NCBI GenBank assembly: GCA_037179335.1
Contig: JAKZHN010000015.1
Location: 372,001 to 436,000 of the forward strand
Source of the DNA: Cyclaneusma minus
Lineage: Eukaryota; Ascomycota; Leotiomycetes; Marthamycetales; Marthamycetaceae
Direction of reading: 5' to 3'
Length of the DNA: 64,000 nucleotides
This document shows positions 44,108 through 54,447 of the stretch, piece by piece. Both the position numbers and the translations under genes were made by a program. The notes below the pieces were generated by a model. That model made no database searches and was not told where the DNA came from. It worked only from the letters and a program-made list of their open reading frames with translations. Each line of letters starts with the position of its first letter. Position 1 is the first letter of the stretch.

Positions 44108-45944
44108 TCAGACTAGCATGTGAAAGTTGGAACCACTGCCGCCACCGAGACGAGCAGATTGTCTCGTTTCCATGTTGGGCATGTAGACGCGACCATGCTC
44201 GTGGGGGTTCTCGTTGCCGAAACCACCAGCGACCTTCTTGCCAGTGTGTCTGTCCTTCTCCTTCTCGACTTGGGAGCTGTGGCGACCGAAATCGCGGAGG
44301 ATCTGGGTACTTTCGGTCATCTTGGCAAGAAGCATGATGAGAGCAACGTCGTTGCGCTCGGCGAGTGCCTCTTGGGCCAAAGCTTCAGGGTCGGCATTAA
44401 GGAGGTTAAGGCGGGTGCAGAGGGCTTGGATCTGGCGAAGGACCTGGTAGTCAGGCTCGAGGCGCTGCTCTTCGGAGATAGACGGGTTGAGAACGAGGCT
44501 GAAATAGACGCCGGGGGGGAGGCGTTCCATGTAGGCGTCGAAAAGATCAATGCGGGCCTGGAGCATCTTGATGGCGTGGATCTTGGTGGTGAGGGCAGTC
44601 TGCTGCTCCTGCAGGGCAGCGGTCATGGTGTCTTCGGCCTCGTTCTCAGCAACGCTTTCACGGCTGGGTTCCTCGACGGCTTTGCCCTTGCCTTTGTGAT
44701 CCTTCTGGAAATCGGCCAGGCCCGCCTCGTCAAACAAACCATTGCCACCTGGGGCTACACCGGACTTGGATGGGGTCTTTGGGGAACTGGAAGTCTGCTT
44801 GACAGAGGCATCTGTTGCGCCCTGTGCAATCGAAGAAACTCCAATCATCTCAGCCTCTCCAGTCTCGACAGTGTAAGGGAGCTCTCGGAACTTCAAAACA
44901 AGCTGTTCCTGTGCCGAAGCGTCCTTCATCTGTGCGTCTTCGCCATGGGCGGCAACATCTTCAGAAGCAGATTCGTAGACCGACTCGTAAATGGCGAGTG
45001 GCAAGGCGCCGCCGGCCCTGACACCGTGCAGAAGCTCAGGAGTGAAACCCAGGAGAAGAGCGGAGTCGTTGTAGCCGAGGAACTGCGTAGCGAGAGCGTG
45101 GTGGCCGGGCTGGGGGCCGTCGGCAGGAAGGAGGGTGAACCAGCCCACGAGTTCGAGAGGGGGGTTGGTGTAAACTTGCTTCACTGCAGCTGGGTGTCAG
45201 TAAAAATCCATAGCAGCTTCAATTGAGCGTCTGGGAAGCTCCGGGAAGCTGCGGGAAGCTGTGGAAGGTGAACTTACTCTGCTGGACGCGCTCGAGGAAC
45301 CACTCGCTGTCAACGAGCTCGCGATCCGGGTCCTGGAGCTTCACCTCGAAAGCGTGCTCAATGGTGACCTGACGGCCGTTCTGCTGGCCAAGCAGAGCGC
45401 CGACGATCATGCCATAGAGATTGCGGGCATTGTGGCGAGTGTAGTAGTCCGAGATCGCAAGGAGAGCCAGCGGGTGCAGGGCCACCTGCAAGCTCGTGTC
45501 GTTCGTGGAAGACGCCATTGAGGGCGTGTAAGGACGAGTTGAGACGGGAAGAGGGGCTGCAAGGTCGGGACGAGGGTTGTAGAAGCCGGCTTTGCGGCTT
45601 AGCTTGCGCCTGGGAGCTTCTTCAACGGGAGGGGCTGAGAGGTCGCGACGGGAGTTGTGGAACTTGGGCTTGTGGCTAAGCTTGCGCCTGGGAGCTTCTT
45701 CAACGATGGGCTCTTCGGCGGCAGGCTCCTCAGCAGCGGGTTCAGGCTCTTCGGGGTCTTCGGGCTCCTGGGGCTCGCGCTCTTCGGGCTCTGAGTTGAA
45801 CTCTTCGGGCTCGGGCTCTGAGTCGGGGGCAGCAGGCGTGGCTGGCAGAATCTCGAAAGCAAGCAAGACGTCGTGGCTGGCCTTCTTCTTCCACACTGTG
45901 AAGAACAGGCGGCCGAGCTTCTTCAGCAACTTGAAGGAGGCCAT
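44108..45944 (-). CDS. CSN6: COP9 signalosome subunit 6 (MPN domain), with N-terminal extension
   Basis: Two exons, 45944-45278 and 45183-44108, give 580 aa. The 94-nt intron begins GTAAGT. The MPN domain begins with LQVALHPLALLAISDYYTRH and continues with IVGALLGQQNGRQV, then LELVGWFTLLPADGP, then LPLAIYESVYE, matching CSN6 rather than eIF3f. The JAMM metal motif (HxHx7Sx2D) is absent, as expected for this inactive MPN subunit. CSN removes Nedd8 from cullins; CSN6 pairs with the catalytic CSN5. The C-terminal half has the helical bundle region. A second ATG at 45518 (MASSTNDTS) gives a 438-aa protein closer to the family. The upstream 142 residues are acidic and contain a 26-residue tandem repeat beginning EEAPRRKLS. 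They may be a real extension or a misread 5' leader. Confidence 0.85.
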
Positions 45945-46320
45945 TGTGGCGTCGCGGGGTGTGGCGGTGCAGGTGGGCCGTGCTCAGATGGAGATGGAAA
46001 AACTGAGGCGCCGAATCCCGAAGATGCGCCGCCACCAGAGCTTAGCCTTAGCTCCATGCCTCAGGTTACACAAGCTAAGATCGTGCACGGTCTGTGCTTA
46101 ACCCAATCAAAATGTGTCGCTCACTCACAGACGTCGACTATCAACATATTTATTTGACAAACGCGAAAACGCTTTTCTCGCAGATCTTTTTTCTGTCGCA
46201 TTTTATATCTCTGTCAATAATCAATATCATAGTATATCATTATCCCCAGTTTCTTTCCTCATTCCTCAGTATTTCACTTCGGTTTTGGAAGTTTGGGGGT
46301 TTGGCGTTTCTCAAACAGTT
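45945..46320. other. Intergenic, nothing supported
   Basis: Promoter side of CSN6, running into an AT-richer stretch before the minisatellite. No gene supported. Confidence 0.4.
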
Positions 46321-46324
46321 CGAA

Positions 46325-47150
46325 ATCACCCAAACGATCTAGAGCCACCCTGTCAGTCCGGATTCACTCTATTGGTCCCCAATAATTCGGTCGATCCCAA
46401 GTTACTTATTGGGTTCGCAATCACCCAGTCGATTCCAAGATATTCAGTCATTTTGAAGGGCTCTGTTGATCAGTCAAAATGGAGTTATTCGGTCGACTCA
46501 GAATCACCCAAACGATCTGGAGTCATTTTGTCGATTTTGAGTCACCCCGTCGATTCGAATTCATCAACTGGATCCAACAAGTTGATTTCAAATACCCAGT
46601 TGATTTAAAATCATCCATGCTCCTGTCTATGAGAATGTATATAGTCGATTTGAAATTATCCAGCCAACTCCAAATTTCTCAGCTGCCTTGAAATGTTCAG
46701 TCGTTTCAGATTTATCCAGTTAATTCCCAGTTTCCCAGTCAAGCTGAGGCGTTTGATCGATGTGGAGTTATCTAGTTGGCTTGAAGTTTCCTAATCAAAT
46801 TGAAGCGTTTAGTCGATTTGGAGGTATTCAGTCGATCCGAAATATACCAGTCAATTTGAATTGTTTAGTCGATTTAGAGGTGTTCTGTCGATTCAGAGCT
46901 ATCCATGCAATCCAGAATTTTCCAGTCAGCTTGGGGCATTTTGTGGATTTGGAGTTAGCCAGTCGATTCAGAGTTGTCCTGTCAATTCGACCTATCCAGT
47001 CATTTCAGAATTTCCCAGTCAACTTGGGCGTTCAGTCGATTCAGAATACTCCAATCAATACATAGACATTTGGTTGATTTGAAGTTACCCTGTCGATTCG
47101 GAAGCTACCCAATTATCTGGAGTCATTCAGTTGATTTGGAGTCGTTCCAA
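46325..47150 (+). repeat. Degenerate minisatellite, about 20-bp unit
   Basis: About forty imperfect copies of a unit near GTCGATTYRGAGTYAYYCA, spaced about 20 bp apart and strongly diverged. Phrases such as CAGTCGATTC, AGTCGATTTGGA and CAGTCAATT recur throughout. Frames remain open for 100-160 codons within it (Ser/Ile/Gln-rich), but they follow the periodicity and have no start context or domain. Confidence 0.85.
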
Positions 47151-48205
47151 CAGATGAAGAACTTTCGAATCTGGCGAAGAGCAAATATAGACAGGCAATG
47201 AGATTATCCAACGAGACATGAGGTGGTGAGTGAAAATCAAGTTCTTGAAGTCAGATGACACTCTCATCATCTGGAGTTTGCACCAGTTCAGACCGTCTGT
47301 CCTTGTGATATGTTGTGGTGTCATTCTTCTAAGAATTTTTTGATCGCTTCAAACACTCATAGTCTTTGGTGGAAGTCTCAGATCCAACACAATGCATGAA
47401 TACTTTTCATTCTCAGAATCGTTTCTATCTCTCAGAATCGCCACAAGTTGACAAGTTCCACTATAAGTCTGAAGTCCAGCGAAGTTCAGCAATCAGATTC
47501 ATGGCTTTCAAATAAATGAATGTTATCGATGGAGAAAATGTTTCCCAGGACAATCTCAAGCCCCCAAAGGAGGATTCACCACCCAAGAAGCTTCCCATCC
47601 ATGATCCCATACTCCAACACCCAGAGTTCACCATTCAAGCAGGAAAATCACAACCCTGTGCACAAAGAATCATCAAACCTCTCACTTCAACATGCAAACA
47701 GTAGGGATTCTCATATTGATAACTGCACGGTGGTCGGTGTTATGCAGTTGACTGGATCAGAGGTGCTTTCAAAAGAAACCAAGTGAATATAAACACAAGT
47801 TTCGGTTCAGATCAGCGTCTAGGTGACATGAAACTTCAACCATGAAACAGTTCCCTGAGATAGATGGTTCTTCCAAAGACAATTCACTTTTTCTTGCAGC
47901 TTGGAAGTTTGGACCAAGAATGGTCATGTTTGCCAGTATGGATTGCAGACTCATGCTTCACTGCAAGCTTGCCTGCAGTTCGCCCAGATTGAAAGAAACA
48001 GAACTTACCTTGACTGCTCGTGCAGGCTTTGTCTTCATCGACTTAATTTGAGGATAGTCCCGACCAATAGTTTTCATCCTCCCACTGTGCATGTGCTTCA
48101 GACTGCTCTTCTGACTGCTTGATCTTCTATTCCAATCTCAGCACCTTCGCAATACTCCCAGCAGTAATCTTAACAGAACCACCTTGTATCAACTGTCCAG
48201 CGATC
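47151..48205. other. Intergenic, nothing supported
   Basis: No coding chain seen on either strand between the minisatellite and the proline-rich gene. The frame of the latter is open to about 48119 without an ATG, so it probably includes its 5' leader. Confidence 0.4.
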
Positions 48206-50587
48206 ATGACCCAGAAATCTCTGCGAAAGCCTTCCGGTCGAGAAACCACACGTCCAACTTCGAGAGGAGCCACTGGCCAGTGTTCATCCTCTTCTGGGAC
48301 TACGAATCTGAACAAGGCCAAAGCTCCACACAAGAAAGCAGCAACGAATGGCTCAGCCAAGACCACACGCCCTGACGACAGCAACAGCGACGACGATGTG
48401 GAATTTGTGATGTCGCGACCTTGCTCGGAAACGATATCTGGGTCCTCCACCTCCGTACCTCAGAAGAGAAAGTTCCAACATCACGAAGCAACAAGAAGTC
48501 GTCAGACATCACAGAAGTCCCAGAATCCTCAAGCTCATCCTCCAGAAGCTACTGCAGCAGCTGACAAGCCGACGTACCGATCTCCAGGTTTTGGGGCACA
48601 TTTGTCAATCTCCTTCCAATTACAACATGACGGCTTTCCAGAGACAAGAAGAGAAAGCGGTGGGGTCAAGAGACCATGCTCGAATGGACCCAACTCGCGG
48701 GAGACTGTTCGCAAACATGATCAGCAGTTGCATGTGCTCAGGGGTATTACTACCGTTGCGGGTGTCGGACTCAACTTTGCTCAACCTGGCAATCCAGATA
48801 TATACAAGAGAACTGCACAACGGAATTTCGTGCCGAATCCACAGTCTGATGGGTGTGTAAGAAGTTCTCCACAGGTGATGAGGCCCTACCCACAAGGACC
48901 CTGTGCTGGATATCAGCCTAGGGGGCTGCATTCGCCGTACCCCTATTCACATCTTGTACACCCAGGAGGTTCCGGTCGTCCAGCTATGAAGACAAGTCGA
49001 TCGGGACCCATTCAGCCCACCAATCAAGTTCCAGCGACAGAGAGCCCTCATGAAGCCACCAACAGATCTCAAGTGGGTTCCCACCAGAGGACAACACCGT
49101 CATCGTCGCCACATACATCCACAGGACGGGTTGTTTCCGCCAATTCAGAAGCTTCGGGTCAGCGCAATACATCAGCAGAAACAGTAGAGGCCCAGGGTCA
49201 ACATACGCCAGACATGATTGATATTCCACCACTATCCGAGGAAATCCTTTCTGAAATTTGGCAAGAAATATTCGGCAAAGAATGCCCTGACTCCATGAAC
49301 CCCTTCAGAAAGGCCAACAACGATGATCCAGCCAGTAACACGAATGCCCGACCGGCGCCGTCTCCAGTCTCGAGTCAGAAGGAAAAGAGCCCTCCAATTC
49401 CGCCCCTGAAAGACACCGGGACGTCACAAAAGTTTCCCGAAGCCAGAAATTTAAGCCGCTCCGAAACCCCAAGCCCTTCGGGAACTCCAGCCCCAGTTGT
49501 CCAGCCGCTGCAGCCACAGCTCAAAGCTTCAGTACCGCGACAAAGCCCAACGAAAGGTCGAGTTTCTGCCTCTAGTCAAACAAGACCTGCCACCATGGGT
49601 CAGCAGCCAACTACCATTTACACAACTCAGCAAACTCAAACTTCTTTCTACCCAGAATTCCACCGCAATCCCAGATTAGGGTGTGTCATCCCTCCAAAAA
49701 TCCCAACACACGACCAAGGAAATCCCACGCAACAACATCCGGTGACCCCAAAACATCCGCCTACGCCATCCGACGGCCAACCCAACCAGGGCTCAAGTCA
49801 ATCCCCTGCCAAGCGTCAGATTCCCACTGCGCCGATGTATCGGCGTGATGTGGACAGCAGGGAGCCGCAAACAACAAGACAGCACGAGAAAAAGGCTCCA
49901 AGCCCCTATCCGCCCACGTATATGAACCAACCGAGTCCTACCAAACCTCCCCTATCCCAAGTTTCTCCAGCCAAAAGACTCTCAGCACACAAACACCTCT
50001 CCTTCCCCCAACATCCGCTCCCCTCTTTCTCCAACCTCGAATACCCCGCTTCCCCTTACTCGCCACTCCCCTCCGCAAGCACTCCCAGAAACAACACATC
50101 CCCTTCCTCGGACTCCCCACCACCCAGCACCTACCACACCGTCTCGCCTCCATCGGCTCTCAATCTTCCCAGCAACAGCCTACTTCACGACCTAGTCCAC
50201 TCCGCCCAAAGATATCTCCCCTTCGACGAGCTCGCCAAGAAGCACGGTGTCTCCGTCTCCAAAGTCCAAGCAGCATTCGAGCAAGCTGTCATGACGCCTT
50301 TGATAGGAAGATCCGGTAATGCTGACACCGAAAGAGGGGGAGCGTCGAAGGACGGCTTGAAGACGAGGAGGGCAAGTGTATCCGAGGGGACTGGTGCGTG
50401 TGGTAGGGAGTCGAATGGCGGCCATGGGGGAAGCGCGAGTCCTGGTAGTCCTGTCAGAGCGTCACATGGTGGGAGTAGCGGGAGGAGGAGGGAAGGGAAG
50501 AAGATGCTGAGGCTTGCGGTACAGAACGCGGCGAGGAGGGGGAAGGAGAGGTCCGAGAGAAACGGCGGCGAAGGTGGGCAGAAATAA
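48206..50587 (+). CDS. Pro/Ser/Gln-rich protein with small C-terminal helical domain (hypothetical)
   Basis: Single exon, 793 aa. The start at 48206 (MTQKSLRKPSGRE) is the first ATG in frame. Residues 1-650 are low complexity: Pro, Ser, Thr and Gln, with few hydrophobic clusters, typical of a disordered regulatory region. DDSNSDDDVEFVMSRP (about residues 55-71) resembles a SUMO-interacting or acidic recognition motif. A hydrophobic acidic patch, DMIDIPPLSEEILSEIWQE (about 341-359), may be a short helix for protein binding. Near the end, LLHDLVHSAQRYLPFDELA followed by KKHGVSVSKVQAAFEQAV is compact and helical, with a helix-turn-helix-like pattern. The C-terminus is Arg/Lys-rich. A nuclear or chromatin role is an inference only. 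The family is not recognised. Confidence 0.7.
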   Translation: MTQKSLRKPSGRETTRPTSRGATGQCSSSSGTTNLNKAKAPHKKAATNGSAKTTRPDDSNSDDDVEFVMSRPCSETISGSSTSVPQKRKFQHHEATRSRQTSQKSQNPQAHPPEATAAADKPTYRSPGFGAHLSISFQLQHDGFPETRRESGGVKRPCSNGPNSRETVRKHDQQLHVLRGITTVAGVGLNFAQPGNPDIYKRTAQRNFVPNPQSDGCVRSSPQVMRPYPQGPCAGYQPRGLHSPYPYSHLVHPGGSGRPAMKTSRSGPIQPTNQVPATESPHEATNRSQVGSHQRTTPSSSPHTSTGRVVSANSEASGQRNTSAETVEAQGQHTPDMIDIPPLSEEILSEIWQEIFGKECPDSMNPFRKANNDDPASNTNARPAPSPVSSQKEKSPPIPPLKDTGTSQKFPEARNLSRSETPSPSGTPAPVVQPLQPQLKASVPRQSPTKGRVSASSQTRPATMGQQPTTIYTTQQTQTSFYPEFHRNPRLGCVIPPKIPTHDQGNPTQQHPVTPKHPPTPSDGQPNQGSSQSPAKRQIPTAPMYRRDVDSREPQTTRQHEKKAPSPYPPTYMNQPSPTKPPLSQVSPAKRLSAHKHLSFPQHPLPSFSNLEYPASPYSPLPSASTPRNNTSPSSDSPPPSTYHTVSPPSALNLPSNSLLHDLVHSAQRYLPFDELAKKHGVSVSKVQAAFEQAVMTPLIGRSGNADTERGGASKDGLKTRRASVSEGTGACGRESNGGHGGSASPGSPVRASHGGSSGRRREGKKMLRLAVQNAARRGKERSERNGGEGGQK

Positions 50588-50887
50588 TGTTGACGGCGAG
50601 GAGCTGGTGTGTGAGCTTGAGCTCGAACGACCTGTTTGCTGCGGCCTGACTAGTTGTTGCGACTCTGTGAGCATCAACACATATGGTAAAGGGCAGGTAG
50701 CGACAGGGGGGCAGGAGCCAGCCAGCGACGGCGGAGCAGGAAGATTTCTGGATATTGAGAGTCATAAGCCATGATTTAGGAGGATGGAGTTTGATTTAGA
50801 TCATTAGATACAGTTAAAAGAAGCTTTCGAATTTCATTGGGTTCCGTGACAATATCCTGAGTGCCCGACAAGAAAACGGTCGGGCGG

Positions 50888-50895
50888 TATAAAAT
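50888..50895 (+). promoter_or_regulatory. TATA box of tandem-array gene
   Basis: TATAAAAT lies 121 bp upstream of the ATG at 51017. The 50 bases around it match, with about 70% identity by eye, those around a second TATAAAATT at 54401 in front of the decayed copy, which supports a conserved promoter. Confidence 0.6.
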
Positions 50896-51016
50896 CAAAG
50901 TAAACAAGGCTGGCTCCCTAGCGCGCTTCGAGCTCCACGATCCACCTTCCACGATCAGCATCGCAGACCAGTTGACATCTGCGACGACCAGCTGTGTTTC
51001 CAGAAGCATAGCAGAC

Positions 51017-52518
51017 ATGTCACAACACCTACCCAAGAAGCCAGACTGGCTACAAGAGCCTTTGTGGTGGGAGACAGCTGCTCCAAGTCCTTCTCAGCCA
51101 GGTCCTCCGCCTCCCGACTGTCCTCCGCCTCCGGACTCTCCGCCTCCTCCCACTCCTTCGACTCCTCCACCTCATCCCCCTCCTAACCCTCCCCCATCTC
51201 CCCTTTCTTTCACTACCGCTCAGCTACCCCCCTCATCCGGGGGTCAGAAACCGTCGAAAACGGCCGCAAGGGAGCTCATGGCAAGAGAATCGGATGTAAG
51301 CATTCCACCTCCAGCTCCGCACCTTTCCCAGATTTTGCTTAACCATATCCGTATAGAGCTTGTATAGGAGCTTCGCGGAACTTGAATTCAGCGTCCGATC
51401 TCAATACCCGGCCATGACTCCTGAGAGTACGGCATCCATCCAAAACGCCATCGAAATTTTCAAGAATAATATTTTCGGGAACATTACCGGCACCGACGGC
51501 ACCAGTGATAGGCAACTAGGAGTGGTCAGCAACAAAGAGGAGCATAATAATAACACCGAGTCCGGACCTACAGAGCCTACGAACGGCAAGATGAGAGCGA
51601 AGGTGGAAATAATTGAGATTGTCGATATTAGCAGTGATGATGAGAAAGAGGAAGGTGAGATCACAGAGAGTGAAACCTCCTCTCCCAAGGTACGTTGTCA
51701 TACTTCCACCTATCTGCGAAACGATACGGTAAACTAATAACTTACATGTATTTTAGAACATCAAGAGGAAACGATCGAAAAGCCCTGGCTTAGGCCGCTC
51801 TCCAAAAAGATTGATCAGTCATTCCGGCCCGTCGACCACGAATAAGCCGGATCGAATGGATCCCCGTCCGATCATTCGTTATAATCCTCAACTTGTTGAT
51901 TGGATTCAAGATCTCATACCGTACCCACCCTTGCAACTTGGAATGGGCCTTGGCCTCACCGGTATAGAGCGTGCCACATATACCATGATGGCCACAAGCC
52001 CACAGAAGATGAAGCTCCCATGGATCTCTATCAATCATGTAGAGATTGAATCGCAAATATTTCGTCCATTTTTATGGGAATGGTATAACAGATGGCGATT
52101 GGCGAGGGACCCAGCCGGCAAAGTATTGAAGGAAATGTCGTGGCCGCAAATCATCGAATTCATACGACCACTAATCACATTACGCAATGTCTGGGTTCAC
52201 CGCCATAGGACGGATCGCATGGGGTTTTTTGCTCGGGATGAGAATGGACCAGTCGTGGTCTTACACTTGTTCGAAGCATCCATGAGGTATGTAAATGCCT
52301 TGGGAGACCAGAGATTGATCGCGAAGTTCGAGAACATCATCAAGGAGTTGCGCAGAATCGGCGAGGCCTTGGAAAAGAAAATTGAGCAGGCAGAGGCACT
52401 GAGCGGGTATGGGATGCGAGAAGAGCATCTGACCAAGCAGGCCATCAGAGACGCTGGCGACGAACTGGAGTGCAGTGTTCGGAAGATTTTCGAAGACAAG
52501 CAAAAGCTTGTCTATTAG
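51017..52518 (+). CDS. Hypothetical protein, intact member of a tandem array
   Basis: Three exons, 51017-51295, 51357-51689 and 51757-52518, give 457 aa. Introns are 61 and 67 nt, with GCTTAAC and ACTAATAAC branch sites. All junctions are phase 0, so exons are interchangeable modules. Exon 1 encodes MSQHLPKKPDWLQEPLWW and a long proline run (PPPPDCPPPPDSPPPP). Exon 2 is acidic, with EIVDISSDDEKEEGEI, similar to a SUMO-interacting motif. Exon 3 starts with a basic stretch (KRKRSKSPGLGRSPKR), then a folded helical domain with YNPQLVDWIQDLIPYPP, RNVWVHRHRTDRMGFFARD and a terminal coiled coil. I do not recognise the family. Partial copies of its promoter, start and 3' flank lie downstream to 55.7 kb, so it has been locally amplified. 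Confidence 0.8.
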
Positions 52519-52775
52519 AAGATGGGTGGTAGCAGGGCCATTGGGGCCGGTTTGAGAGCCTTTGGCTGGCCTGTTAAGACCGTGGCAAAGGGGCGGGAGA
52601 ATATTTGCTTCATTGTGTTTTGTTATGAAAAATGGAATGGGTCTTGTGATGCTTCGAAATCTGACAAAGTCTTTGTGGGATAAATTTTCAATGTGACACA
52701 AAAAGTTACGGGTGGCGCTCAACAAATACCTCCTAGCTGGTTTGCTCATGTCTCGGCTGAATCTTCTTTTTTTGA

Positions 52776-52993
52776 GGAAAAAAAAGCAAAAAGAAATTTC
52801 ACTTACCAATCTTGAGGATCGAACTTACCACCTCTCTCGGCTAAGAACTGACTAATAATTAGGCTGGGAGAGAGGAGGCCTTGTAACGCTTTGGCCGGTC
52901 CAACTTTAACCGATTTACACGCCAAGGACTGCCCACTACACCAGACTACCTGATGCAGTGCATGATATTTTTCTGCCAAACATGAATTATATA
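52776..52993 (-). repeat. Pol III-like repeat, copy A
   Basis: About 218-bp repeat found three times in the array. Read on the minus strand it has a box A-like TGGTGTAGTGGGC (complement of 52932-52943), a hairpin with about 9-bp arms around GGCTAA/TTAGGCT, a box B-like GTTCGATCC (complement 52816-52824), and T runs (complement 52776-52795) where Pol III would stop. Box spacing of about 108 bp is long for a tRNA. It could be a SINE or an unusual Pol III gene. It sits in the 3' flank of the intact array gene. Confidence 0.6.
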
Positions 52994-53460
52994 CTTACTA
53001 CCTTTGACTTTCATGCTTCCCCCTTTCCCGCCCGCCAACAAACATTTGCTCTCCTTAACAGAACTGGCCAACAATTAAAAGCAACTAGCAGTTCTCTCCT
53101 CATGCCACTCGCCACAAACATATTTTTGGGGCTCGAATGCGCACTGCAGCCAGAGCCGGAGAAAGTTTCATGCGCAGCTCAGCTGAGCTTTCAATGGATT
53201 CTAGATATGTATGCATGCAGAACTCTTGAGCTCTTGTATGTGCTCGACTCTAAAACATGTCCTCCTTTCCATAGCTACACACCGCAAAGCGCAAGCTTAA
53301 TTTCCATAGAGAAGCTGATAAGGAAGACTCGGAGCAATTTCGCAAACTCTTTTTATGACCATAGCTTTTGCGCAAATCAAGATCCACTTTCCCCAGCTGA
53401 GCATCTGCGCGGCTCGAACGCTCTTATCCTCATAATTTCCCTTCTTCTCCACCTCAGCCC
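52960..53460 (+). repeat. Tandem-array upstream block, copy 1
   Basis: Aligns by eye with 53890-54400. Shared anchors in order: CCCGCC, CTCCTTA[AG]CAGAACT, a perfect 14-bp palindrome AGCTCAGCTGAGCT at 53176-53189, CTCTAAAACATGT, CCATAGCTACACA and GCGCAA/GCGCGAAG. It resembles the promoter side of the array gene, but no intact gene follows; 53460-53715 has no recognisable body. Confidence 0.7.
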
Positions 53461-53711
53461 CCTCCCCTACGTCCTCCAAGTCCTCCTCCTCCCCCTCCTT
53501 CCATTGCTGTCAAGTCACTGGCCTCAACAGGAATCGATTTGGAGCTTGTGCCTTCGGAGGCGACTACCACAGCAGCGGGACGGCAGGGGCTCTTACCGGC
53601 AACAATCTAACAGACACCAACCTGGTCTTCACCGGGGAGAGTTTGATGTCGAACTCGGGACTGCCAGGCCATCCGCTCGAGGGCGGTGCACCAACACGAT
53701 TTTTCATTTAA

Positions 53712-53937
53712 AACAGCAAAAAGAAATTCCACTTACCTTTTACTGAGAACCGAACTTGCCACCTCCCTCGAATATTGATTGACTAATCATAGACTGGGAG
53801 GGAGATCGCCCGAAACGCTTAAACGATCACACTAGAAAGTTACACACAACGGGGCTGCCCATTATGCCATAACTACATTTACTACATGACATAATGTATG
53901 ACTTTTTTCCGACGAAATAAATTATATACCACCTGCG
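53712..53937 (-). repeat. Pol III-like repeat, copy B
   Basis: Second copy. Minus strand: box A-like TGGCATAATGGGC (complement 53859-53869), hairpin with CTCCCTC/GAGGGAG arms, box B-like GTTCGGTTC (complement 53747-53755) and a T5 run just beyond. Hairpin arms have changed together relative to copy A (pairing kept), which suggests past selection on RNA structure or chance. Confidence 0.55.
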
Positions 53938-54400
53938 CCGTTCCCACTCCACCCCTGCCCGCCCCTCAAAGCATGCTTGCCCTCCTTAGCAGAACTCGCC
54001 AACAGTCTGAAAACGACCACAATTCCATCTTTATGCCACCTACGAAACATAATTGAGAACCTCAAGGACGCACCCACAACCAGGCACGGAGAGATTCGAA
54101 GCGCAGCTCAGCTGAGCTTTGCAATAATGGATCACAAATGTGTACGCAGGCCGCACTCTTGACCTCTGTATATACTGGACCTCTAAAACATGTTCTCTTT
54201 TCCATAGCTACACACATAACCACGCCTGGGGTAACTTTCACAAAGCTGTCTGCACCGGCACAGCTCTTGCGCGAAGTCAAGCTGAGATCCACTCCTCGCA
54301 GCTGAACCTCTGCGCCCTCGTACGCTCTCGTCCTCATCATTGTCCTCCTACTCTACTGTCTCTTCTCTTCATCCTTCCCCTCCTTCAAATTCTCCGCCAG
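53890..54400 (+). repeat. Tandem-array upstream block, copy 2
   Basis: Diverged copy of 52960-53460, with the identical 14-bp palindrome at 54105-54118. It leads directly into a TATA box and a decayed start region of the array gene, so this block is probably the gene's distal promoter. Confidence 0.7.
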
Positions 54401-54409
54401 TATAAAATT
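54401..54409 (+). promoter_or_regulatory. TATA box of decayed array copy
   Basis: TATAAAATT in a context matching 50888. It lies 89 bp before the start codon at 54490 that aligns with the ATG of the intact gene. Confidence 0.5.
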
Positions 54410-54447
54410 CAAGTAAGCAAGGCAAGCGCACCAGCGGCTTCAAATCT

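Noticed and set aside
44120..45226. 368-codon plus-strand frame
   Set aside because: It is antisense to CSN6, whose MPN domain fixes the coding strand.
46114..47082. Three plus-strand frames of 70-164 codons
   Set aside because: They lie in and beside the 20-bp minisatellite and follow its period.
46325..47150. CRISPR-like array
   Set aside because: Units are contiguous and degenerate with no unique spacers, and the genome is eukaryotic.
53460..53715. Second intact copy of the array gene
   Set aside because: No ATG context, no similarity to exons 2 or 3 and no splice-joined frame; only flanking blocks are shared.
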